NCBI RefSeq assembly: GCF_003597395.2
Contig: NC_133782.1
Span: 6,397,367-6,461,366, forward strand
Direction: 5' to 3'
Length of the DNA stretch: 64,000 bases
Source: Chelonoidis abingdonii
Taxonomy: Eukaryota; Chordata; Testudines; Testudinidae
Shown in pieces: positions 38,201 to 50,200 of this stretch (the stretch's first letter is position 1; the number at the start of each line of letters is the position of its first letter). Position numbers and translations under genes: made by a program. Below the pieces are notes generated by a model, which saw only the letters and a program-made list of their open reading frames with translations, had not been told where the DNA came from and ran no database searches.

Positions 38201-41200
38201 AGGCTCATCTCTAGTAACCTGAAAGTTAAATGTGAGACAGCCACTCTTCGCACTACCAGCAAGTGCCCACAAACTTCTTTCATGCCCATGCACCAAGGGT
38301 GAAATCCATCCCATGTGAAGAGCCAGCCCAGGGCTTGCTTATGCACCATGAAAGTTTCACCACAAACCCTCAGAGAGGTCTTATGAAGTGCATCTGTCTT
38401 GTACTAATTCTCTATGCAGGGTTGAGTTTCACCCTAAACGAATCTCTCTCCTGCACCTCAGTCAACACAAGCAACAAACAGCCTCACCCTAGCTGCAGCA
38501 TAGGAAGTAGTGTGGCTGAGTGAACAGTGCACTGGCCTGGGATTCAGGATACCCACGTTCTAGTCCCAACTCTGATGCTGGGTGACTGAGGGCACATCTC
38601 GTTCCTCTGTGCCTCAGTTTCCCCATCTGTAAAATAAGGACAGTGATTCTGACCTCCTTTGTAAAGCACGTCAGGACTGACTGCTGTAAAGCACTACATA
38701 AAAGCTAGTTCTTATTGCTACAGTTACAACCTAGTGGTTGCCGGAAGAATTCTAGAACTATTTCCTTCGCCAGGGAAGACAAGGATTTGTCTAAGAACCA
38801 TCTGAAAACCAGTCTCCAGCCCCAGTGGTGGACAGCGTGGCAGGGCCAGTCCAGTTCTCTCAAAAAGAAAAGGAAATAAATCTGTTAACATCAATCAGGT
38901 TAACTGCGCTAGAACAGAGATAGCAACAGCCATGTTTAAACATGGTTCATAATAGCTACCAGTCATGAGGAGAGAATATACAAAAAAGATTCTATAACTC
39001 CCAGAACTGGAGCCTAACAAATTAGACCCTAATCCTGCAAGCACTTATACACATGTGAAACTGGGGCTTTAATTCAAATCTCTGCCGCCAAGAATTAAAT
39101 TATTATTATTATGCCCATTCTTCAGATGAAGATAAAGAGGCAGAGACTTAACCAAGGAAGGCATAGAGTGAGTCCACATCAGAGCGAGGATTAAACCTCA
39201 GGAATTCCTCTCTCTTGCTCCAATACTCAGTTCTCTAGACCTTGCCTTCCCCAGGTATCTAACAACATGGCCCAGCCCAGTGTTTGTATAAAAATAAAGT
39301 AGAGCTGTTCCAAGTTAAAAAAAGAAAAAAAAAATTAAGAGCCAGAATAGTAGGAGCCATTGGTCAGGAGCCGCATGGAGCTGGGTGCCAAGTGAGTCTT
39401 TACTCTGAGTTGGGTCCAAAGACAGGCCTTGAAAAAGGCACTGTACGTTTTTCATTCCCAAGAGATGCTTCCCTGCATGTTTGCGTTGGCGCTTGGAATG
39501 CCACAACCCGATCACGGTGTAGCGCTTGCTGGCATGCAAGCTGCACTACCACTGTCCCTGCCCCAGATATGAGCTGGAAAGTTAAGGGACACTAAGCTGG
39601 TGCAGTAAAAATGAATGTTACTACTTTTTTAAATTTCTTCTATCATGCAGTTTCAGCCATTTGAGTATTTACACAATACTACATTATTGCAGGGATTCAA
39701 TTCCGTAAAAATCTAGACCACAGTATTTAGGCAGTTTCTGAACAGCAGAGTAGCATCCAGGACAGGGTGACTGAGCTAGAACCAGTTGCATTACTGTTTT
39801 ACCTTCTCCCATGAGACACACCTCTGAGGGTTATTTCATTCTTGTGCAGCCACAGTCTCTCTTCTGGAGTGGCTGCAGTGCAAGAGACTGGGAGCATTGT
39901 GCAACCTGAGAAGTAGCGCTATTAAACAGGAGCCCAGTTCTGCACATCTCAGACTCCGGGGGGGTCATCCCATTGGCTTCGGCGGAAGTACTCGCATGAG
40001 AAAGGGTTGCAGAAGTGGATCCTAAATAGGTAAGTTGGTCTGATAAGTGGGCACAGACAGGGAAATGACTAGTCCAGATACTGTGAATTTTCTCTCTTGG
40101 GCAAGTTAAAGGGTAACTAGAGTTTACAAACCATGATGGATGATGTAATGGTCCATTAGCTTCTGCATTAGGCGGATACCCGTCTCTCGGTCTGGTGCTT
40201 CCTTGTGGTCAATCAGCCAGTCTGTAAGCTCCTTTGCAACAAAGCAGTTGGGGTACGTTCGAAGGTGGTGGCGCCTGTCCTTAATGAGCTTTCCATCATG
40301 AAGTCGAAGCCTAGGATGACAGAACACTATGAAGTGTATGTGTAAATTCAGAGACATTTTAGATGACATGTCAGTGATGGATGTGCCACCATAGGCTTGG
40401 AGATGATGATAGTTTAGGCAAGAATCAGCATGCTTAACTGCACCTCTTTGAATTGCAAGGCTGTGTTAGTTCTCATAAGGTTTCTGTCTGGTGAGTTTGC
40501 TGGTACCTTCCCCTGATAGTCCTGACCAAAACACAGAGGGAAAAGTAAAGTGAAAGTTGTGACCCTCAAAAATCCATTCACCCTGGATTTGGTTTCATCT
40601 AGTTCTTATTTTGCCTAAAATCAGCTGATCTTTCAAGAATACTTCACAGTAAACAAATATGCTTGTAGGTATGCAATGTAAGTATATCCCTATTACCAGA
40701 TACTATTTTTTTCTGTCTTAAAACACGGGAGAATTATTTCATTGATGACCGACCATAACTGCTCCAAAATTTAGAGGATGGTTATTCCTCATCGCCATCA
40801 CACATTGTTAAATTTTACCATCATCCACACTAGTCTTAGTCCTGAACAGCATCCTGGGGGTTATTTTAACATTATTTAGAAAATACACAGCAGCTGAGTG
40901 AGGTTTGTGAAGAAAAGCAAGAAGAAAACTATCACTTGTGCTTGCCCCGGTCTGTAGTGAGCTCTGCTCAACATCACCAGGAAAGCAAGTCCTAGAGGTC
41001 AGCTATAGCATTCAGCACTAAGCATCAAACAGTAGCAGGTCACTGTGGGTTGGGATGGGAATGTCAAAAAGCAACACTGTATGTATTCGACAAGTATTTG
41101 GCAAATCACTTCAGGCGGTTATGAATTCCTACACAAAAAACTTAAACAGCACACATTTACCAGTGTGTCCAGTCTTATATGCATGGGATACCAATATTAG

Positions 41201-44200
41201 AAAGTTAGATTCTGTATGAGATACTTCCATCAACAAAGAGTCTGGTTTAAAAAAATTAAAAGAAAATAATGAATATCTTTTAGAATAGACAGTGTCCAAT
41301 CTAGTCTGGTATAGATAGTCGGGGAGATGGGGGGATACAACTGGGACATATACAACTCCTGGGGCCCAGTCCCTGCAAAACCTCAACGTCATAATGAGTT
41401 TGTTACTTCAGTGGAAATATTTGCATGAGTAAGGGTTATTCATACGATTAAGGCTTTGAATTTTGTAATGACCTTCACAGCTGAACAGGGTCACCAATCA
41501 AACAGATCTTGTATTCAAGCCAAAACCAAGTGGCAAGGACAAAACCAAAGGTATCAGACTTGGCAAGCATTCTGCCTCAGTCATTACTGTTCCCAAAATG
41601 TTAACGCTGGAAAATGCACAGGGCATGAATCCTACCTGAACAAGAGCTGTCTGATAATATCATTTGTTTAACACCAAGATGTTTATAGTTCCAAAACATT
41701 CATTATAAGACACTCTTGCCCAGGGCCAATATATTCTGCAAGGACAAAAATCACGGAGCATTTCGTTTAATGCCTTCAGGTGAGTTTTTCCCCTGCCCAC
41801 AACAGATCTTTACATAAATTCTATTAGGTGTCCCATAGATCATTTTCTATACAAAGCAATGCTTTGTCTAACAAATTGTAAGAAGCACACAAACAATTCC
41901 CACATCACACATACTATGCCCTGGAACCTCCCAGATCCATACAGTATTTATGTTAAAGGATTAAGGGAACAATAGAACCTCAAAAGTCTGCAGATCGTGA
42001 ATCATTGGACAAAGGAGGGTTTAATAATTGATGGCTGCAGTTAAAACTGCCAATTAAGAATGGGAATGGAGATCTGTCTGCCCTCTTGGCATTTTGCATA
42101 TTAAGGGACTTGTGTCTAGCCAGCAAAAATTGCACCTGTAAATGCTGCTGTGCATACACAATCATTTGACTTGCCAGAGCCAGTGCAGCATATGCCAGCC
42201 CCAGAGTGGGATTTGTGAATGTAACCAACATGAACGTGCAGAAGTTGTGATGCTCTTTAGGTGGCTGCATTCAATAATTTGGCCCATAGTTATCAGAGGG
42301 AAGGTCTGGTAAAAACTTTAGTTCTGTGTCTGTGCCACGTCTGTCAGCTGCTCATGCAGCTCAGCAATAGCAGATGTTAAGATCAACAAGGTCAGAAAAT
42401 TGAAACTTAGTGAAACTCTGAGGCTCGAGAGCTTTCCAGGGTTGCTCCTCCATTAGCTACTCCTCCGTGCCTTTGGACTTTCCGGTAGGCCTCTCCAGTT
42501 TTCTCCACCTCATGAAAGGGCCCGATCCACAGTGAATGCAATGGATGCTGGTTTGTACTGCAGGGGAAATTTGATCTAAGCTACGTAAGAGTTACATGAA
42601 TAGCATAACTCAAATCAACGTAGCTTAGATCTACTTACCGCGGGGTCCACACTATGCTATGTCAATGGGAAATGCTCTCCTGTTGACTGCCCCTACTCTT
42701 CTCGATCCTGTAGAGTACGGGAGACGACGGGAGAGTGATCACCAGTTGATGTAGTGGGTCTTCACTAGAACCAATAAATCGACCGCTGATGCATCAATCA
42801 TCACTCGTGGATCCCCCGGTAAGTGTAGACAAGCCCTGACTGTTAGGTACTTTCCAGTTCCACAACCAATAACTTGCCCAACTGCATCTTCCCCGCAAAA
42901 CAAAGCCTCAGTCTGAATCCCAAAAGCTCTGACCCGATGCCACCAAATTCAGCATGAAAACTGGAGTCTCTGTGTAAGGCAAACCTGGACTTCAGCAGCA
43001 TCCAGGGCCCACCGCTGTCTAAGACCCACCGCTGGATCAGCAAAGGCACTAGAGAAAAGGAGACAGTGCAAGAGGGAGCCTTGCCATGCTGAGAGGATGT
43101 GTGTTCCGCTTGAGGATCAAGGAAAGCTTTGAAATAGTTCTTTTTCCAAACTAGTTTGCTCAGCCTTACATTAGAAGCATCCCCAGAGTTAATACCACTA
43201 TATGAGGGCATAAGCACAGTTTCAGCCCACAAACCCTGCATTTTTTAATTTTTTTTTTAATTCTGTGAGCATGCACAGGGCCCCCTAGCGCACCACAGAG
43301 AGGCAAGGAAAGCAGTCCAGCAACCCAAGGGATTTCCCAATCAAGAAATTCAGGTAGAGTTCAGGCCTGTATTGTATGGACTGAGAGATCCTGCTTTCCG
43401 ATGACCAGCCAACAAGGACCAAAACCGTATGTTCTTGTTCAGCTTTTTATTCCGTTTTCACTTGGAAGTTTTGTCCAAGCAAGAAGAGAGCAAACATTTT
43501 AAGTCCCAAATTTTCTCTCAAGTGAATAATATGCCATGCAACATTGAGAATTGCCTTTTATTGTAGGGTTTTGGAGGGGTCAGGGGAAGCATCCTGTCAA
43601 AATGCTATCAGCATTGGATGCCAATTTTAAAGTCCCCCTGCTCAGCCCACCCACTCCATAACGAGGTAGACAGACATCCCCCAAAATGTTATCTCCTTAG
43701 TACACAACAAGAGAACTACTACTTTATAGGAATGTTTCTTATAGATAAGAGTGAAACCAAGAATACTCTATTGTTAGCATGACTCTGAAGAAGTCTGTAT
43801 AACCCTTATATGTTGTCTTGGGTATGAAAACCTGTAGAACCCAAAGCCACACAAGGATGACTCCAAACTGAAATTAGTTGGAAATTTTTTTTCTGGTTTT
43901 GCAGTAATCATTTTTCACTTTTTAGAATTCTGCAAAAACAGTTATACATATATTGTTTAAAACAATCCCCCCGGTTTCTGGTAAATAAAACATTCGAACA
44001 ATAGTTTATATGAGATTAAATTTAGATAAAACAAATTGAAGAGTTAACAGTGTCACAATTTTTAAAGCATTTTGGACTTAAGTAATTTGGTTCAAAAATT
44101 TTGACCAGCTCTAACTACAACCCCAGAAGTGAACACTCCTAAACTTTGGGGGAATTCAGCATTGAGTTTGAACACTGAGCCTCAGACTCATCTCTCATGT

Positions 44201-47200
44201 GTGATTACTAAGGCTCTAACTATGCTGTACTGCAGGGATCGGCAACCTATGGCATGTGAGCCAATTTTTGATGGCATGCGGGGCAGGCTGAGCCGCTCAG
44301 CCCGCTGTTGCTCTGGGGTTCCCGCTGCTGGCCCCTTGCCAGCCGGGGTCCTGCCGCCGGTCCCACTCAGCGCCCCCTGTTGCCCTAGGGGAAGGAACCC
44401 CAGGCTGGCAGCGGGCTGAGACCCCAGCTGGCAGGAGCCGGTGGTGGAAACCCCAGAGCGGGGTGGGCTGAGCTGCTCAGCCCGCTGCTGTTCTGGGGTT
44501 CCTACTGCTGGCCCCTTGCCAGGCAGGGTCCTGCCGCCGCTCTCACTCAATGCCCACTGCTGGCCTGGGGGAAGGAACCCCAGGCTGGCAGCAGGCTGAG
44601 ACCCCAGCTGGCAGGAGCCGGTGGTCAAAACCCCAGAGTGGGGTGGGCTGAGATGCTCAGCCCACCACCAAAACCCCAGAGCTGAGCGGGCTGACCCACT
44701 CAGCCCACCGACGCTCTAGGGTTCCCGCTGCTGGCCTCTTTCCAGGTGGGGTCCCCGCCGCAGTCCCACTAACCTTGCTTCCGGTTGGAGTTCCAGCGCA
44801 TGCCCCCTGCCAGACAGGGTCCAGGCTTCCGGTCCTGCTCAATCCTACCAGCTGCCAGCTCCACTCACCTCAGCTGCCGATCTGGGGTTCCAGCCAGTTA
44901 ACAACTGATCACTCAGAAGCCTGTGTGCAGCTTTAAGTATCCAAGTATCTGCCACCAGACACTGGAAAACTCAGCAAGGAAAAGCAAGGGCAAGGATCAT
45001 ACTAAACTAATAAGATCTGCATTTTAATTTAATTTTAAATAAAGCTTCTGAAACATTTTGAAAACCTTGTTTACTTTAAGTATAACAGTAGTTTGGTTAT
45101 ATATTATAGACTGATAGAGAGACCTTCTAAAAAACGTTAAAACGTATTATCGGCACACAAAGCCTTAAGTTAGAGCGCATACATGAAGACTCGGCACACC
45201 ACTGCTGAAAGGTTGCCGACCCCTGATCTATACTGTAAGTAGCTCTGAAATAGTGATTACCTATGTTTTTCAGTGTGCTGTACCTATTAATTTCTATCAA
45301 GTCCACCATACTGCTCTCAGAATTACTGCAGCATGTAACAGAAGACACACAACATGCTCTCGTGTACACATTACTTTTGTTCTTTTTGTTGTTTTCCTTA
45401 GTCTAAAAAGGAGATTATACACATTTTGCTCTTTTTGTATGGAAAGAGGTAACACTGAGTATATACCAACAGGCCCTTTGAAGAAATCATTTGACACATA
45501 CATGAAGAGTAAGTATATTATCTTGAGAAAAGCAAAAATAGCTGAAACTGAGACTGACTTATACTTATCTTGCTTCCAGATAAAGATTGCTAAATAAGGG
45601 TGTGTAATATGACATTTAGACTTTTTCTTCTACATGCCAAAAACCATTCGTGTTCTGCCAAAAACACAAACAAAAGCCCCCAGAATAATACAAGGAGAAA
45701 CTGGCTGCTAGAACACAAAATCAACAGTTATGAAACACTTTCCTTTTTGGCTGTTGCTGCCTGTGCATTTGTTTTGGATGGGTTGGTTGGGCAATCGTGA
45801 TGTTTCTTTGTCAAGGTCACTAGAAGGACACCATTATTCATGTTCTGTGACCTTGTTCAAAGCAAATCCACAGCACTTTAAGCAGGGAGAGCCGGGGTGG
45901 ACGTCAAGTGTTCTGTAAGTTTATTCATGGGTATGTTTTGTTTAACTTACAAGAGCTCACTAAACTATGGTAATTCTTTAAACACAGAACAGATATTCCA
46001 CTGTCATAGGTTTGGGGCTCAGACAGTTTTCAATTATCCTCTCCTGATGAGAGAGGCTCCAATACTTGAATCCAGCTTTCCTTTGATGCTGGTTTTCTTT
46101 CTGTACTCTTAATTTTTCACCCCTTTTAATGAATTTAGTGCTCAAAGGTTTCGGATTGACAGAACAATACCCCAGTAATGCAATAGGGTTGGTAACTGGG
46201 ACTCCATGTATGCACAAGAGTCCATGCCTACACATCTGATTGCAGGATCAGAGCCCTAGAGAGAAGCCCTCCATCCACAGATTCAGTACGGGCAATGGCC
46301 ATTCCAGCTTCTCCACACTCTTCTTCTAGGGCCTCTCACAGCTAGAGTGGCTCAGAAAACACTATATATAATCTGTGAATATTTTCGAAAGAAATGAACA
46401 TGCCTCAGTTCTTTTGCTCATGATTTGCACAGAAACTTGCAAGTTAAAAAAAAATATTTGAAGGTTTTTAGTTTTTTCATAGAAAATCTGGAAAAAGTTT
46501 GAACAAGGACATTTTCCGTAAAAGTTTTCAATCTAAAGAAAGGCCATTCATTGATAGGAAAATAAAGTTGTTGAACCATCAATTGTAACTAGCTCTATTC
46601 AAAGAATGTCCAGAAAAAACCATGTATAATGTTGTATTTCATCTTCATGTCCATATAGCTCAAAGTTTTCAAGACTGACTAGTAATTTGGAAAAACCTTT
46701 ATATTTGGGTGCCCAACTTGAAAGGACCTAATTTTCAGAAAGTCGGGCCCCTACTAGTGTTTCCAGATGGGCTCCTCAAAAATTGAGGTGTCCAAATATC
46801 ACCAGTTGCTTTTGAAGATATTGGTCATCATCTGAACCTGCTGATAACTGTAACCTTTATCACTGTGGTTTCTGGGGAGACTGTCCACTAGGAATGGGAC
46901 TAATACTTCTCAACTCATTTAAAATAACCTACTGTACATCTCTAATGAAACTGAAATCCAGACTGATTCCCTAAATAACTCCAAAAATGCTACAACCATG
47001 ATAGTTTCTCTCCTTCCAAATTTACTCTTTAACCCTATATTTTACATGCTACACCAAAAGGTTTTTGCAGTTCTTGCATTGAGTCACTTCCAGTCCCCGT
47101 GAGAGATTAATAATGCCAGACTATGCTGAGTTGAGCACCTGCTTGTTTGCAGGGGGAACGGTATTCACCTGGTCTTGCAGCTGAATCATAGGCTTTGTCT

Positions 47201-50200
47201 TCATTATTAAAGGAAAAAAGGGCACATTTTATATCCACATGTCCCTTCTGACCTCAAAATGTACGAAATGTATGTGAGACAAGGTTCTGGTAAATCTTAC
47301 CTTGATGTAGTTACTCAAGGTTAACCCTGTACCACTCACCCAGTGTTTACCTTGACTAGCTACATGGAGATAAAGACTATTTGTCTTGTCTCCACTAAGG
47401 TTTTACACTGAGAAAACTATCTTGTGTCAGTTCTCTCAATAAAAATACCCTTTGTTTTTGCTGTAAGACATAGCCTTAATATAAACTGAACTGCTAGAAT
47501 ATCTTACGTTTACATAGCATCTTCCATCCAAAAAGGCTTTACAGACCATAGGCCACGTTCTGTCCTTGACTGTTGGAATGAGGCTCCATGACGCAGTCAA
47601 TCTTTCAAAGCAGAGTTCCCAGTCTCTGAGGACTAGTATAAATGCTCTGCTGTTCTCATTCTCAGCTTACAACGGTGTCTTATATTGAACTAGAGAGGAA
47701 TCCTCTTCTAAGAGGATCAATCTGGGCAACTCCCCTGTTGATCATTACTTTCAGAGGAGAACAGTGTGGATTCACAAACCAGTGAGCCTCCCCAAGTCAG
47801 ACTCTGGCATAGAAGCAAAATCTCTATTTTAGAGCAAAAAATTGGCATTTGAAATGTTTAGTAAAACTCCAGAGGGGGTAACTCATGTGGTAGTTAGCTC
47901 AAGTTCACACTCCCATAGCAATTAAATGCAGAAGAATGGCCATGAAAAGAAAGGGACAAGATTCTTCACAAAGTGATTTCCTTTCTACTGCAGTCCTTCT
48001 AGTCAAATACCCTGACATGCTCAGTAGAAGGGGAGGGCAGCCACAGCAGCACATATATAAACTGGTTTCTGGAGATACAGCTTTGAGCCATAAAGCAACA
48101 AGAACAAATTGTGCTGTGCTCCCAGTTTGTGTGAACATGGGTACATTCTCGAGGGGAGGGCAGAGGGTTACATAATTGGACCAGCCAGGTTAGCTCTGCT
48201 TAAGTGACACCCCCTCCTACTTTTAATTTAGGCATGGCAGAGTGAGGGCTGAGTTTCAAGAAGAAATCCAGGCAAGATCAGGCCTGCGTAGTAAGGAAAC
48301 CCCAATACTCTGATTTTCATGGCCAGATGGGACCATCATGATCATCTAGTCCAACCTCCTGCATAACACAGACCAGAGAATTTTACCTAGTGATTCCTGG
48401 AAAAAAACCCACCAATGAATTTGTGATTGAAGTACAGTGTATCTTCTAGAAAAAGACATCTAAGCTTGATTTAAAGCTTTCAAGTGATGGAGAATCCGCC
48501 ATACCCCTTGAAGGGCTGCAATTTTCAACAGGGACTAGTGATTTTTGGTACCTCCATGTTGGCATGCCCAAATAAACACCTTAAATGGGCCTTATTTTTG
48601 GAAGTGACCAGCACTTCGTTTTAAGTTCAGCACCCAAATAAATCCTTATTCTCTTTTGAAAATCTTGGCCAATCTGTGCAACCATTTGCATTGTGGCTTT
48701 GTTCTTCATGGGAGTGAATCTTCACTTCGTACCCTCTTTGTTTACCAAGAAGTAAATCCATGAACAGCTTTTTAGTCCACGAGTGCTAAGTACAGCCCAA
48801 GTATATAATGGAGAAGGGCTTGTCTACACAGGAAAGTTAATTTGTGTTAAGGTAGGGTGTGAATTGAAAGCATAACCGTGGTTCCAGGATAACTCCATGC
48901 GTAGACAAGCTATTTGTTGCATACAGTTGGTAATGACTAAAGCCATGTCTACACTAGCGAGCTTATAGCGCACAGCTGTACCAGTGCAGCTGTGCCACTG
49001 TAAGATCACTCTTGTAGCTGTTCTACATCGATGGGAGAGAGCTCTCCCATCGACAGAATAAAACCATCAAAATAAAAACAGCGGCAGTAGCTATTTGGCA
49101 GGAGAAGCTTCTCCCACCAACATAGCGTGGTGCACACTACCCCTTACGCTGCCGAAACTTAGGTTGCTCAGGGGTGTGTTTTTTCACACCCCGAGCAACA
49201 TACGTTTTGCTGACATAAGTGGCAGCATAGACATGGTTAACTGGCCTCTTCTATAAAGCACCTGTAAGCTGATTTTTGCTCTCTGATATATACACATAAT
49301 GCCCAATAAGTCAATGGAATTTGCATGCACATATACAAAGGAAGAATGAGAAGAGACACAAGGGATGTAAAATAACCCAGCCTTGTAAAACATGTGGCCG
49401 AGTTACTAATCAGACACAGGACTCCACTTAGTGAAGAAGGAGATCACTAAGAACTGCCAGCTAAGTACCAGGAACACATTAGAAGGGGACCACACCGCTC
49501 TGACTGCCTCCTTCTGCTGGTCTGAGGGCCAATCCACTTTTTACACCTTGTTCCACAGCACAGGGGAGCAGAGAGGACTAGAAAAAAGCAGGAGTCCTGG
49601 TGGAGTTTGTTTCTCTCTCTCTCAAGCAGCTATTTCTGGCTGGGAAAGCTGTTTTGACACCAAACAGGCTCATCTCAACAGCCAATTCAAACTAAGAGCA
49701 ATTGTGAACTTGTCAGAAGCCAAACAATCCTGAAGGCACAGCAAAGATTTGCACAGCCAAACCCCGAACTAGGGCGGGGCATATGGAGGCAAGGGAGGGA
49801 GGGGGGGTATATAAAAATAGAATAGGACTGATGAATCTTATTTAGTTATCAAGGTTCACAGAAGAAAAAACATCAGCCAGTCAGAACCCGGCTCATTCTT
49901 AAAAGTACAGTAGTCTCTTCCACCACTTATGGAGGAGTAACTGGAGTTCGGTGGGAGAGCAGAATACAGAGCTCTGCTCCAGTTCCCTCTGCTGTTGCCT
50001 CAGGCAAGTCACTCAGCCTTTCTGCCTCAGTTTCCCCATCCATAGCCACCTGCCTAACAGAAGGTTGGAAGGCTAAGTTGCTTGTCATAAAGGGTGTGAC
50101 ACACAAGCCAAGTTTGGAACTCACGGTTGGCCCCTGGATACGAAATGCTAAGCCAGATTCACATACCTCAGCACTGGGCCCTTTGATTTTGCTCACTTCT

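Larger units (their letters stand above)
32973..40131 (-). other. Intron 2
   Basis: Two MIR-type SINEs (about 33839-34030 and 38505-38715) are visible. The segment 36030-36200 is A/T-rich and repeat-like. The rest shows no open frame with a domain and no clear structure. Confidence 0.6.

Noticed and set aside
40126..40369. Translation start at an ATG just upstream of exon 2
   Set aside because: That ATG lies in intron sequence before a good acceptor, and a conserved exon 1 with the right phase exists at 54447-54532.
44188..44628. A 146-codon repetitive open frame
   Set aside because: A by-product of the 180-bp tandem units in a hAT-like element; the repeated residues follow the DNA period.
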